A stretch of DNA of 64,000 bases from Trachythela sp. YZ-2020 (lineage: Eukaryota; Cnidaria; Anthozoa; Malacalcyonacea; Clavulariidae): NCBI GenBank assembly GCA_016169945.1, contig JADLSH010000155.1:1991501-2055500 (forward strand), read 5' to 3'. The translations under genes were made by a program, and so were the position numbers. The notes below the pieces were generated by a model. That model was not told where the DNA came from, did not search any database, and was given only the letters and a program-made list of their open reading frames with translations. The stretch's first letter is position 1, and each line of letters starts with the position of its first letter. Positions 20,430 through 28,947 of this stretch are shown piece by piece.

Positions 20430-21176
20430 TTAACTAATTTTTGTGAATACCATTACTGGATCGTAAACTTCATACACCAAGTAAGAGTAGAAGTCGCCAA
20501 AGTAAGTTGTGTAAGATTTTAGTTCGACTGTTGATCCTTTTGCAATGGTAAGAAGACCTTCCATGTAAATTTGTTGTACCAACCCGTTGTAGACATCACC
20601 TTGTGTTACGACTTGAAAAGATGTTTTTTTTACACCTTCAAGATAGATGCAAGTGTTAAGGTCTGCGTAGGCGCCATCGTCAGAAGAGTACCAAGTGTTG
20701 CTAGTATGAATAACAGGGCTACCAGACTCAAATTTAGTCGGTTTCAAAGATAGTTTGTATTTAACGATGTAGTCACCTTGTGTTGTAATGATAGCCGTAA
20801 TAATTTTACTGTTGTTACGAGTAGAGAACGCGTTATCTTTCGCAGCTCTGTATGTGTGCTTACCCATGTTATGATGGTAGCTTACCAAAAAATTATTAGA
20901 AGGTGCTTGTGCACCGGTGTCGCCTTTTGGTCCAGTCGCACCAGTCGGACCAGTCACAGAGTCACCTTTTGGTCCAGTCGCACCAGTCGGACCAGTCACA
21001 GAGTCACCTTTTGGTCCAGTCGCACCAGTCGCTCCAGTCACAGAGTCACCTTTTGGTCCAGTCGGACCAGTCGCTCCAGTCGCACCAGCTGCACCAGCCG
21101 GACCAGTCGGACCAACTATTGAATCACCCTTTAAAAATAGTAACTTTTGAGAATTATAACCATATGTAAGTGCCAT
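20430..21176 (-). CDS. Collagen-stalked fibre-like protein
   Basis: A 248-residue protein in three parts. Residues 1-16 are a short leader, 17-89 are uninterrupted Gly-X-Y repeats (units of [14 protein letters not shown]), and 90-248 are a beta-rich globular domain. The last has a C1q/TNF-like hydrophobic strand pattern ([33 protein letters not shown]). A collagen stalk with a trimeric jelly-roll head is the plan of C1q-family proteins, of bacterial spore BclA and of some viral fibres. The gene sits directly between capsid and ATPase genes, so a spike or fibre on the particle is the natural inference. The C1q-type fold is a guess from pattern only. The repeats are nearly identical 45-bp DNA units, which allows stalk-length change. 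Confidence 0.82.
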   Translation of the reverse strand: MALTYGYNSQKLLFLKGDSIVGPTGPAGAAGATGATGPTGPKGDSVTGATGATGPKGDSVTGPTGATGPKGDSVTGPTGATGPKGDTGAQAPSNNFLVSYHHNMGKHTYRAAKDNAFSTRNNSKIITAIITTQGDYIVKYKLSLKPTKFESGSPVIHTSNTWYSSDDGAYADLNTCIYLEGVKKTSFQVVTQGDVYNGLVQQIYMEGLLTIAKGSTVELKSYTTYFGDFYSYLVYEVYDPVMVFTKIS

Positions 21177-21249
21177 TAGTTTATCTTTAAGTTTTCTAAA
21201 CTTATAGGTTAGAAAATTTGGTCCTCACTTCGTTCAGTCCTCACTTCGT

Positions 21250-22476
21250 TCAGTACTCCACACTTTGTAATGACTTGTTCACTATGTTCACAAATCCATC
21301 TGACACTACGAAAATGTAACAAATAAGGTCTGCTGCGGTTGCTTCTTTTGTTATTTCTAACAGTACTCCAGACTGCGTGTTTAAGATCTTTCGTCCGTTA
21401 CCTGAGACGTTGTTGTCGTTAAACGTTCTAAGATCGACGCATAAGGCGAACTTGCTATCCGGAAAAAACTCTGAGACTGGTAAAGTGTCGCTTTTTCGGT
21501 TAAGGAACACCTTTTTTGCTTCTACAAAGAGTCTTGACTTGTCCATGCCCTGACTGTATACAGAGTTTGGTATACCTTCTATCGTTACCTTTACGTTTTT
21601 GATGTTTGGGTAAACAAACTCTTCGCTGTTTGTTACTACCTTGTTTTTGAACAGCATGATAATATATTTCATGCTTTGTCTTGGTAGGTTGACGTTCTCG
21701 TTGATAAGTGTTGTATCTTTCCCCCAAATGTCTCTCTTCATCATTGTGATGTGTTCATAAATTAAAGACCTACCAGTCTGATAACTACTTAAAGATGAGT
21801 TATAAATGATTTGGTCTTCTATCGTCACGTACTCTAGTTTAATGTCCTCTAAAGAGTAGCCGCTGACGCTTGAACCTGATTGCGCGATCATAATATCGTT
21901 TGCACTTGGTAATTTGATTCTATACCTAACGCCACTGTTCATTCCGAACGGAGCGTACAGTCCATGGTCGTTTAAAATTTTACCCAGCTTAATTTTCACC
22001 CGACTGTTGTAGATCTTAGTCATAAACGCATCAGAAGTCACGGAGGCATCCCCGCTGTCATCTTTTGACATGAGCTTACGAGTGTTTTCGTTCATGATGC
22101 CCTCGCTTATCATGTTCGCTCGATGCTTTTTTGGGAGCCACAAGTCTTGGTATACAGAGTAAATACTCTCGTTGATGTTGTCGTACACAACGTTACCACC
22201 AATTGTGATTTCTAAGCTGTTTACAAGAAGCTTGCCAAGGTTGTTTAGAAACCATGACTTTGTGCTACCACTTTTAAACTTCGCTGTGAGAAAAAGCGAG
22301 TTTGGTACTATACACATGTTCGCTCCTAGTCCTGGCAGGTTGATGTATATCTCTTCACCAGGGTTCGCTTTGCTTGGGTTGAAAGTCACCTCATTGAAGG
22401 TTCTTTTGCCTACGATTTGAGTATCTTTAATTCTTTCATACTCTGGTAAAAGTTGATCCATTTTATAAGTCGTCAT
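21250..22476 (-). CDS. Major capsid protein (double jelly-roll)
   Basis: A 408-residue protein. Its N-terminal part (LLPEYERIKDTQIVGKRTFNEVTF at 8-32, then NPGEEIYINLPG) matches what I recall of the Polinton major capsid family, and the spacing of beta-strand segments over about 380 residues fits two jelly rolls. Trimers of such proteins form the pseudo-hexameric capsomers of Polintons, virophages, adenoviruses and large DNA viruses. No stops or frameshifts occur. The start MTTYKMDQLL follows AATAAAGAGTGTA. It is followed downstream by fibre-like and packaging genes, a typical morphogenesis block. Confidence 0.9.
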   Translation of the reverse strand: MTTYKMDQLLPEYERIKDTQIVGKRTFNEVTFNPSKANPGEEIYINLPGLGANMCIVPNSLFLTAKFKSGSTKSWFLNNLGKLLVNSLEITIGGNVVYDNINESIYSVYQDLWLPKKHRANMISEGIMNENTRKLMSKDDSGDASVTSDAFMTKIYNSRVKIKLGKILNDHGLYAPFGMNSGVRYRIKLPSANDIMIAQSGSSVSGYSLEDIKLEYVTIEDQIIYNSSLSSYQTGRSLIYEHITMMKRDIWGKDTTLINENVNLPRQSMKYIIMLFKNKVVTNSEEFVYPNIKNVKVTIEGIPNSVYSQGMDKSRLFVEAKKVFLNRKSDTLPVSEFFPDSKFALCVDLRTFNDNNVSGNGRKILNTQSGVLLEITKEATAADLICYIFVVSDGFVNIVNKSLQSVEY

Positions 22477-22510
22477 TACACTCTTTATTTGTGGGTTATA
22501 GTATATCTTG

Positions 22511-22954
22511 TTAGTTATTGAAGTTACGAATTTTGTTTATGATTTGTTTAGGTACGTCGTTAGCTCGGCTTACTGCGTTAGACTTGACATTTTTAGTGTC
22601 TTTGGTATCTTCTCCACGAGTCCCACCCCGAACCTCGGTTTGTCTTTTGTCTTGCTTGTAAGTATAGTATAGACAAACCACACCAGTTCCCACACCAATC
22701 ACCGTTAGAACTGTTTTAAAGTCTATGAATCCACCCGTCTCGCTTCGCTCGCATGTCTCGCTTCGCTCTTCAGGCGCACATTCCACTACTACGTTGTCGT
22801 TGTCATCATGCGTTTCACTTAAAGTCTTCCGCGCTCTTTTATTATAATCAGCTAGTCTTTTTCCACCAGCGACACGACCTGGGTCTTTTTCTTTTTTAAT
22901 CATTGTGATTCGTTGTTTATTAGAGTCACTTTGTACATCTTGTTCACCACTCAT
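22511..22954 (-). CDS. 147-aa single-pass membrane protein
   Basis: The basic N-terminal half has KDPGRVAGGKRLADYNKRARK (about 23-43), a motif I recall from other Polinton-linked proteins. Short RSET repeats (about 64-73) follow, then one membrane helix (VLTVIGVGTGVVCLYYTY, about 81-98), and a basic C-terminal region. The start is TATAATAAATG, as for the other presumed late genes. It lies just upstream of the capsid gene, separated by 34 bases. Function is unknown; a core or minor virion protein that binds DNA through its basic region is plausible. Confidence 0.75.
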   Translation of the reverse strand: MSGEQDVQSDSNKQRITMIKKEKDPGRVAGGKRLADYNKRARKTLSETHDDNDNVVVECAPEERSETCERSETGGFIDFKTVLTVIGVGTGVVCLYYTYKQDKRQTEVRGGTRGEDTKDTKNVKSNAVSRANDVPKQIINKIRNFNN

Positions 22955-22984
22955 TTATTATACCAGGTTGTGTAAGCGTAAGCA

Positions 22985-23277
22985 GCGCAAGCAGCGCAAG
23001 CGGTACTTGTAAGTACTTGTATAAGTACTTGTAAGTCATTTTGTAAGTACTTGTTAGGTACTTGTAAGTACTTGTATAAGTACTTGTAAGTCATTTTGTA
23101 AGTACTTGTTAGGTACTTGTAAGTACTTGTATAAGTACTTGTAAGTCATTTTGTAAGTACTTGTATAAGTACTTGTAAGTCATTTTGTAAGTACTTGTTA
23201 GGTACTTGTAAGTACTTGTATAAGTACTTGTATAAGTACTTGTAAGTCATTTTGTAAGTACTTGTTAGGTACTTGTG
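22985..23277. repeat. 55-bp tandem repeat array in Polinton
   Basis: Four to five copies of a 55-bp unit (acttgtaagtacttgtataa... ending gttaggt), some with internally duplicated sub-units. The unit is itself built from aagtacttgt decamers, which contain the palindrome AAGTACTT. It fills the gap between the gene starting at 22954 and the gene ending at 23335, both leftward. It could be a regulatory or replication-related site, or merely expanded filler. Confidence 0.93.
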
Positions 23278-23334
23278 TCGTGTTTAAACCAAGTAGGTTT
23301 AATTACGAAAATTTTTGTGTTTTTAGTATGATCA

Positions 23335-23544
23335 TCATCTCATTCGTTTGAGGACGCGTTCAGCTAGCGTTAGCGTGAAACCTGCAGCGACACATAAGGC
23401 CATGCTCTCGAAAATATAAATCTTGCCGTTCGCGGCGTATATGTCACCATAGAGTTTGTTTATTAAGGCGGAATCTTCTTTAACTTTGTCTTCTAGCTTT
23501 GTGTTTTTAGCGTTAAGACTTTTTATTAATTTCTCGTCACTCAT
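23335..23544 (-). CDS. 69-aa coiled-coil membrane protein (twin B)
   Basis: The N-terminal 30 residues (IKSLNAKNTKLEDKVKEDSALINK) are helical and charged and are nearly identical to those of the adjacent gene at 23600-23833. The C-terminal half differs and carries one hydrophobic segment (FESMALCVAAGFTLTLAERV). It is preceded by a P1-type motif (AAAAACATACTAATAAAG) and GGACTAACACA, so it should be expressed with the polymerase group. The pair arose by tandem duplication with divergence of the membrane part. Function is unknown. Confidence 0.72.
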   Translation of the reverse strand: MSDEKLIKSLNAKNTKLEDKVKEDSALINKLYGDIYAANGKIYIFESMALCVAAGFTLTLAERVLKRMR

Positions 23545-23554
23545 TGTGTTAGTC

Positions 23555-23572
23555 CTTTATTAGTATGTTTTT
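23555..23572 (-). promoter_or_regulatory. P1 motif upstream of 23544 gene
   Basis: AAAAACATACTAATAAAG on the minus strand, one base off the consensus, ten bases before the ATG. The spacer GGACTAACACA is the same as at 30082-30095 and 23834-23843. Confidence 0.7.
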
Positions 23573-23599
23573 GTGTTTTTAGTATGACCATCATATTTC

Positions 23600-23833
23600 T
23601 CAATTGAGGATGAGTTTGACTAGGTATAATGATGCCATTAAAGCTATAGCACCAAAGAAAAAGAAATCGATATTTTTAATCTTTAAGCTCATGGTGTATT
23701 GCGTCTCATACTTCTTTAGTTTTATTTTTTTGTTGTGGGGTTTGTTTAATAAGGTGGAATCTTCTTTAACTTTGTTTTCTAGCTTTGTGTTTTTAGCGTT
23801 AAGACTTTTTATTACTCTTTCATTGTTATTCAT
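23600..23833 (-). CDS. 77-aa coiled-coil membrane protein (twin A)
   Basis: It shares its first 30 residues (VIKSLNAKNTKLENKVKEDSTLLNK) with the gene at 23335-23544. A basic linker (NKKIKLKKYETQY) and a C-terminal hydrophobic helix (DFFFFGAIALMASLYLVKLIL) follow. The upstream P1 motif and the GGACTAACACA leader match its twin. Not recognised. Confidence 0.72.
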   Translation of the reverse strand: MNNNERVIKSLNAKNTKLENKVKEDSTLLNKPHNKKIKLKKYETQYTMSLKIKNIDFFFFGAIALMASLYLVKLILN

Positions 23834-23843
23834 TGTGTTAGTC

Positions 23844-23861
23844 CTTTATTAGTGTGTTTTT
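23844..23861 (-). promoter_or_regulatory. P1 motif upstream of 23833 gene
   Basis: Exact AAAAACACACTAATAAAG on the minus strand, ten bases before the ATG. Confidence 0.75.
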
Positions 23862-23874
23862 GTAAACATTCCAT

Positions 23875-25365
23875 TTAAACTATAAACCTCGCCACCAACA
23901 CGCCACCAATCAATGTAACAGCTAGAAGAGTTAGCTCTTCACCATACATGTTTGGTTCTTTTACGGGTGTTTTACGTGTGATCGCGCTGGGTTTATGCAC
24001 ACGCACCGCAGTAGATGTGGTAGGTTTACGCACTCTTTGCACTACAGGAAGCGCAGTTGGTCTACCAGTGTTTAACTTAGGTTCGGGATCGCTGGCTTCG
24101 CTTGCTTCGCTATAATAGTTAACTCCGTCGTTCTTACCAAACCTCATCCCCTTACCAGCAAGTTTTAAAATGTTGTTGTAACCAGCTATCATCTCGTCAA
24201 GTATGATCATGTTTGATGGTATAAGTATAACTCCTGGTGTGATAGCCATGTTTAACACTACGTTTGTATCCTTAATAGCCTTTCTCATGTCAGAAACAGT
24301 GGTGGTTTGATCGTCCTGAATGATTGTATTGGTGACTAACTTTTTAAACACCTCTTGCGTTTGTAACGACATTGCACCTCTACCAACAATCGGCCATCTA
24401 GTTCTTGCTTGCGCACCTAATACGCAGTAAACGTAACTTTCTATGCTTTGTTGAAAAAGTAGCTGACCAGTCTTTGTCAGCCCATTAGTCTTAGCTGCAA
24501 TAGCCATATTAAAATACATTTTTGTGAGAATACGAGCACCTCTCTTCTCATAATGAAGTCCAACTTGACCGTAACCTCTGTTACCCATAGTCGCTGTGAC
24601 GTGTCGGATCGTACCTTTTGGATGACTACTAATTAACCAACCCGCTGATGCTTGTCCATAGTAAAACTCTTTAGACCAATGATATGTTGGGTTTTTGTTA
24701 TGATTAATGATAGCACTCATCTCCTTCGTTATATACTTTGTCATTTTGTTTGGATCTCTAAGGAACCTACTCATGTGGAAATATAAATGATACCTAGCTA
24801 GACTTGTTATGATTTTTGATGTTGATGATTTGTACGTGAGATTTTCCTCACTTATTCCACAGGCGTACGATGCAATGTACATAGCGTACAAAGACGCTAG
24901 GTGTTGGTTATTTTTGTAGTCGTTCGTTCCACTATCTTCGATAACGAAGTCTGGAAAAGTGATGTCGAAGAACAAGTCACCGCTAGGTGTGTCAGTAACG
25001 TAAAATTTAAGATTGTTTACCTTATATGAGATATCATTCCGAGCAAATGGTTGAGCGGTTCCATTAGCACCCCATGGTTCTTGCCAATATAAGTCTTTCG
25101 TCCATATCTTATTGTTTAAAAAGGTGTCAGACTCAATGTCGTACGAGATGTCGTCAGTAATTTTATAATATGTTACGTATTTGTCTATGTCACCACCCTT
25201 GTTTAACTCAACGTCAAACTTAAACTTGTCAACGACAGCGTATGGATACTTAAGTAAAAAATTTTTCTTAGTTTCTTCAGGACCATCTTTCATATTTCTT
25301 TTAACCTTGGTGAGGTTTTGTTCACCGTAGAATGCTATTATTATTTTATCTTGTTCGCTAGTCAT
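23875..25365 (-). CDS. 496-aa conserved Polinton-type protein, C-terminal anchor
   Basis: A long soluble region (1-430) is followed by a basic, proline- and threonine-rich linker (about 430-475) and one C-terminal hydrophobic helix (LTLLAVTLIGGVLVARFIV, 476-496). The central block (WLISSHPKGTIRHVTATMG, GARILTKMYFNMAI, YVYCVLGAQARTRWP) matches my memory of a large protein that recurs in anthozoan Polintons, but I know no function for it. Its start lies inside a perfect palindrome shared with the penton-like gene reading the other way, so it probably belongs to the structural class. It begins the leftward block that includes the capsid gene. A minor capsid, core or membrane-linked scaffold role is inference. 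Confidence 0.82.
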   Translation of the reverse strand: MTSEQDKIIIAFYGEQNLTKVKRNMKDGPEETKKNFLLKYPYAVVDKFKFDVELNKGGDIDKYVTYYKITDDISYDIESDTFLNNKIWTKDLYWQEPWGANGTAQPFARNDISYKVNNLKFYVTDTPSGDLFFDITFPDFVIEDSGTNDYKNNQHLASLYAMYIASYACGISEENLTYKSSTSKIITSLARYHLYFHMSRFLRDPNKMTKYITKEMSAIINHNKNPTYHWSKEFYYGQASAGWLISSHPKGTIRHVTATMGNRGYGQVGLHYEKRGARILTKMYFNMAIAAKTNGLTKTGQLLFQQSIESYVYCVLGAQARTRWPIVGRGAMSLQTQEVFKKLVTNTIIQDDQTTTVSDMRKAIKDTNVVLNMAITPGVILIPSNMIILDEMIAGYNNILKLAGKGMRFGKNDGVNYYSEASEASDPEPKLNTGRPTALPVVQRVRKPTTSTAVRVHKPSAITRKTPVKEPNMYGEELTLLAVTLIGGVLVARFIV

Positions 25366-25386
25366 TTATTTATGCATAAATAAATG
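25363..25386. promoter_or_regulatory. Palindromic bidirectional start signal 2 (24 bp)
   Basis: A perfect 24-bp palindrome running from the ATG of the leftward gene (25365) to the ATG of the rightward gene (25384). It is centred on TGCA, and each side reads ATAAATAAATG into its gene. The two start codons are 18 bases apart, so any leader RNA is very short. Confidence 0.85.
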
Positions 25387-26082
25387 AAGAAGGTGACAGT
25401 GTTTATAAAAGACAATGAGAAGGAGCTCTACCTTGGCACTAGTTTTTCAAACATGCACAACAAGTCGATGATGACTTTAAAGAACGCGGCGGTCTTTTGG
25501 AAGTTTAAAAACGTTATCTCTGGTGTTAACGACTTCATTCTGTATGGTACGGCAGCAAGCGTTAGCGCGCGCAGTCAAAAGATTATGTTCGGTGAGGGGT
25601 ATTGGACGTTTGATATGATCAAAGCCAAGCTAAAAGAATACGACGTAACGTTGATAAAAATTCCATACAACAATACGTGTAAGATATCGTCAAAAAATCA
25701 TTTGTTAGATCTTGACAACTTCGCGCCGCTACTAGGCTTTCCAAATAGGCAAATTATTAATGAAACTACTGGAAACACCATCATTTGGGTGACGTCACCT
25801 AACGTTGTAGACATCAATCAAGGACTATCCTACATTTGCATCGACTGTGATATCATAGACTCATCGGTGAACTTTAGCACGCATGGTGAGAGAAGTATAA
25901 CGCTATCTACGTTACCAATAACGTCAGAGCAAGCTCTGAACTCGTCAGTGACATTTTTCAAAAATATCAACAGCAAAGCGGTGATCAACATCGGCTGTAT
26001 AAACAGGTTGTTTTTCGATGTAAGTACGAATATTGAAAAGAAGGTCGACATGGACTTACTACTTGAGTTATACATTGAATAA
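25384..26082 (+). CDS. Probable penton / minor capsid protein
   Basis: A 232-residue protein that resembles a family I recall as the minor capsid (single jelly-roll penton) of cnidarian Polintons. Matching landmarks are GYWTFDMIKAKLKEYDV (72-88), a DLDNFAPLLGFPN segment (about 108-120), YICIDCDIIDSS (about 155-166), TLPITSEQALNSSVTFFKNI (about 178-197) and the ending LLLELYIE. Alternating beta strands throughout fit a jelly roll, and the length fits that family. It pairs divergently with the 496-residue gene through a shared palindrome and is followed directly by integrase (stop and start fused as TAAATG). Confidence 0.72.
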   Translation: MKKVTVFIKDNEKELYLGTSFSNMHNKSMMTLKNAAVFWKFKNVISGVNDFILYGTAASVSARSQKIMFGEGYWTFDMIKAKLKEYDVTLIKIPYNNTCKISSKNHLLDLDNFAPLLGFPNRQIINETTGNTIIWVTSPNVVDINQGLSYICIDCDIIDSSVNFSTHGERSITLSTLPITSEQALNSSVTFFKNINSKAVINIGCINRLFFDVSTNIEKKVDMDLLLELYIE

Positions 26083-27234
26083 ATGAGCGAAGCAGGTGAT
26101 GATAAAATAAGTGACGACGAGTTCGTCATCGAACAAAAACTACGAGACATTTACTACAATCCAAGCACCGGATTTCAGTCGATAGAAAGATTGTATCAAA
26201 AAGCTGTCCAAGCCGGGTTAAGTGTTAGTCGAAGAATTGTGAGAGACTGGTTAAGAACACAAGACACCTACACGACACACAAACCTATTGTTAGAAAACA
26301 TAAATTTCAAAGAACGTACGTCAAAGACTTAGCCGATCAAATTCAGATGGATTTGGTTGACATGGGAAAGTACAAAAACAAAAACAAAGGTTACTATTGG
26401 ATCTTAACAGCTGTTGAGGTTCTAAGTCGTCAAGCGTTCACGATACCGGTTTATAGAAAAGACACCAAGAGCATGACAGCTGCGGTGGGTGAGATACTGA
26501 AAGAGTTTAAGGTGAGGTTTGGTAAGTATCCAAAGACTGTCCAGTTTGATGAGGGAAAAGAGTTCTATAACGTTGGTGTGAAGACCTTGTTAAAAGACCA
26601 CGACGTTAAGTACTTCTCTACGAACTCAGATAGAAAGGCTGCCATAGTTGAGAGATTTAACCGCACGCTAAAAACGTCTATGTGGAAATACTTCAACAAG
26701 GAAGATACCTTTAAGTGGGTTAATGTGTTAAACGATCTCACGGACAACTATAATAACACCAAACATAGTTCCATCTTAATGAAGCCATCTGAGGTAGATA
26801 AGTCTAATAAAGACCAAGTGTGGCTTACGTTGTTCGGTTATGGATTAGGTAAGTTCCCAGTGCCAAAGTTTAAAGTTGGTGATACCGTGAGAATAAGTAA
26901 ATACAAAAACACATTCGCGAAAGGGTATGAGGCTAACTTTACAAGTGAGACGTTTGTGGTCAGCGGTGTTTTTAGAGGTGATCCAAACATGTATGAACTT
27001 GAAGACGAGACCGGTGAGGAGATCATTGGTAAGTTCTACGAAGAGGAGATGAGTCACGTAAACAAACCACACACGTACAAGATAGAGAAAATTCTAAAGA
27101 GAAAAAATGGACAAGCGTTAGTGAAGTGGTCTGGATATGGTAAAAACCATAACTCATGGGTTAGTGAGCAAAGTATATCAATGCAGGGTATGTCAAGCAC
27201 GGGGACACGTAGCGGGTTTCAAAGCGGTGCGTAA
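26083..27234 (+). CDS. Retroviral-type integrase with chromodomain
   Basis: This 383-residue protein inserts the linear element DNA into the host genome and makes the 6-bp duplication. An N-terminal helical region (20-70) is followed by the RNase H-fold core. Catalytic aspartates are in QMDLVD (residue 90) and FDEGKEF (156), and the glutamate is in AAIVERFNRTLK (190); the last two are 33 residues apart by my count. A chromodomain (YKIEKILKRKNG...VKWSGYGKNHNSWV, about 330-362) lies near the end, as in many Polinton and Ty3/gypsy integrases, where it targets modified chromatin. All three catalytic residues are kept. The ATG overlaps the penton-like gene's stop as TAAATG. Confidence 0.96.
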   Translation: MSEAGDDKISDDEFVIEQKLRDIYYNPSTGFQSIERLYQKAVQAGLSVSRRIVRDWLRTQDTYTTHKPIVRKHKFQRTYVKDLADQIQMDLVDMGKYKNKNKGYYWILTAVEVLSRQAFTIPVYRKDTKSMTAAVGEILKEFKVRFGKYPKTVQFDEGKEFYNVGVKTLLKDHDVKYFSTNSDRKAAIVERFNRTLKTSMWKYFNKEDTFKWVNVLNDLTDNYNNTKHSSILMKPSEVDKSNKDQVWLTLFGYGLGKFPVPKFKVGDTVRISKYKNTFAKGYEANFTSETFVVSGVFRGDPNMYELEDETGEEIIGKFYEEEMSHVNKPHTYKIEKILKRKNGQALVKWSGYGKNHNSWVSEQSISMQGMSSTGTRSGFQSGA

Positions 27235-27259
27235 AGAAATGTATTAATAAATAAACAAT

Positions 27260-28597
27260 ATGGACAATGACGACATTGGTGGTGAAGACATTGAAATGAA
27301 AGAACGTGAGCGTACTCGAGAGACAGAAGACGCTGAAGAGGGTGAGACTAGCTTTATAGATAACGAACGCGGTGATGAGAGTGTGTTAATAATCGATGGC
27401 TCAAACCCTGTGTTTGTGAGACCTGATAAAGAAGACTTAAATATAGAATCTAGAATTAATAAAATTAGGGGAAAAGATCAACGTCGTGATGAAGGTGTTA
27501 TAAGACGTCACATCATTCATGACAAGAAACAGTTTTTAAAAACTGGACTTGGCATCACTGTGAACAAAGGTGATGGACCAAGCTCAACAACACTATACGA
27601 TGAGTTAGAAACCACCTTCTCTGAAAAGACTAATAAGATTAATGGTGCGAGGTATAAGGGAAAAAAAATATTGTTTCTAAAAGATGGTAAAATGAATTAC
27701 TCCACAGACAAAGCGAAATTAGCGTACGTTAACGAGTTTAAGGAGCTATTAAAAAAGGCTGACAAAGAGCATCAAAGAACTCCAGCCGCTCAGGTTGAAA
27801 AGCGGCTAGACGAACAGGGCATAGACGATGTAACAGAGGAACATACTAACAGTGTGTTGGGAGCTGCTAAAAAAATTATTAGAGAGAGACTGGATGACAA
27901 AGCTGAGTCAATTCTAAACAATACAAGTCTTACCACAAACGAACTGCGAGAGTTTCGTGGAATACATAAGAGAGGGCTACCAACTGCTGACGCAAGAGAG
28001 GCGGGACAAACCGATGAAGAGGTTATCGGATATTTAGACACAGAGGTCACGAAGTGGAAAAAGAGAGCTAACAAATACCGTCAAGAGGGCAACGAAGAGA
28101 AGGCACTGATGTGTGAGTCCATCTCAGACTATGCAAAACTAAAAGCCGATAGTCTAAGATTACAGTCTGGTTTACGTGTTCAGTCAGAGGAAGCGATCAA
28201 CATCATTAATGAGACGACCGACACCGATGACTTAACCAACTTTCAAAAATTCAAAAAATGGGCAAAAAAAAATCTTGTTGGATTGTCTGCAGTTGCAATA
28301 GGTATCGCTGGTATAATAACATCAATCATTAGAGGTGGAAGAAATGTAGTTAATAAGGGTGCAAGTGCTGCTAAAAAGTTTGCAAAAAGTGTTAAAAATA
28401 CAATTAAAAAGATAGCTGATAAGGCTGGAAAGTTCGGTCCAATAATATCAGCACTAGGTACTATCATTAGTTCTATTATAAAGTATCTGGCTATGTTTTT
28501 AGGATGGTTAGGTTCAAATTTATGGGTGTTAGCCTTAGCATTAACATACTTTGTTTATAGCGAGTTTAAAGACTACCGTGAAAGACGAGTGAAGTGA
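27260..28597 (+). CDS. 445-aa conserved Polinton membrane protein
   Basis: The N-terminal 50 residues are acidic. A region around FSEKTNKINGARYKGKKILFL (115-137) and EFKELLKKADKEHQRTPAAQVEKRL (about 155-180) matches a family I recall as common in anthozoan Polintons. The C-terminal 120 residues hold a membrane helix (NLVGLSAVAIGIAGIITSII), a basic amphipathic stretch rich in lysine and alanine (KKFAKSVKNTIKKIADKAGK), and two closely spaced hydrophobic helices (GPIISALGTIISSIIKYLAMFLGWL and LWVLALALTYFVYSEF). The basic amphipathic part recalls membrane-active minor capsid proteins such as adenovirus protein VI, but that is analogy only. A protein of this kind could act in membrane penetration or as an internal membrane component. 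Confidence 0.8.
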   Translation: MDNDDIGGEDIEMKERERTRETEDAEEGETSFIDNERGDESVLIIDGSNPVFVRPDKEDLNIESRINKIRGKDQRRDEGVIRRHIIHDKKQFLKTGLGITVNKGDGPSSTTLYDELETTFSEKTNKINGARYKGKKILFLKDGKMNYSTDKAKLAYVNEFKELLKKADKEHQRTPAAQVEKRLDEQGIDDVTEEHTNSVLGAAKKIIRERLDDKAESILNNTSLTTNELREFRGIHKRGLPTADAREAGQTDEEVIGYLDTEVTKWKKRANKYRQEGNEEKALMCESISDYAKLKADSLRLQSGLRVQSEEAINIINETTDTDDLTNFQKFKKWAKKNLVGLSAVAIGIAGIITSIIRGGRNVVNKGASAAKKFAKSVKNTIKKIADKAGKFGPIISALGTIISSIIKYLAMFLGWLGSNLWVLALALTYFVYSEFKDYRERRVK

Positions 28598-28645
28598 GAC
28601 GAGTGAAGCGAGACGAAGGGGTAGAGCGTTAAACGATTTATATAA

Positions 28646-28663
28646 AAAAACACACTAATAAAG
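28646..28663 (+). promoter_or_regulatory. P1 motif upstream of 28666 gene
   Basis: Exact AAAAACACACTAATAAAG preceded by TTTATATAA and followed two bases later by the ATG. Confidence 0.75.
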
Positions 28664-28665
28664 AG

Positions 28666-28947
28666 ATGAGTAATAACTTACAAGTTTACAGTGAAGTCAA
28701 AGATGAAAAAATAACATACATGTGTGCTATCTGTGATCACTATGGATGTTTTAATGAGGTGCTCTTTCATGGCGAGTTAGAGCACGACTTTGTATATGGT
28801 GAAAACGATGTTGAGTTTCTCTGTATAGATTGTGATTATATCACTAAATGCAAAGACAGTTACGATAAACATATAAAAAAAACGTGGCAACGCGAGCAAA
28901 GCGGACAACGTGGTTGTGAACCAACAGGTCAAGAAAAAAATCGATAA
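28666..28947 (+). CDS. Small two-finger C2H2-like protein A
   Basis: The 93-residue protein carries two Cys2-His2-type units: MCAICDHYGCFNEVLFHGELEH (about 16-38) and FLCIDCDYITKCKDSYDKH (about 49-67). Both have the C-x2-C and H spacing of viral-type fingers. The downstream neighbour (28991) is a paralogue with the same two-finger plan. Both have the P1 module, so they are likely early and may bind nucleic acid or modulate host or element transcription. The 3' end runs into the duplicated promoter module of the next gene. Confidence 0.75.
   Translation: MSNNLQVYSEVKDEKITYMCAICDHYGCFNEVLFHGELEHDFVYGENDVEFLCIDCDYITKCKDSYDKHIKKTWQREQSGQRGCEPTGQEKNR

Noticed and set aside
20778..21169. Plus-strand frames rich in SSRTSRTSH or [10 protein letters not shown]
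   Set aside because: Antisense readings of the collagen-repeat DNA.
22985..23277. CRISPR-like array
   Set aside because: The units are contiguous and spacerless and the host is a eukaryote; it is a plain tandem repeat.
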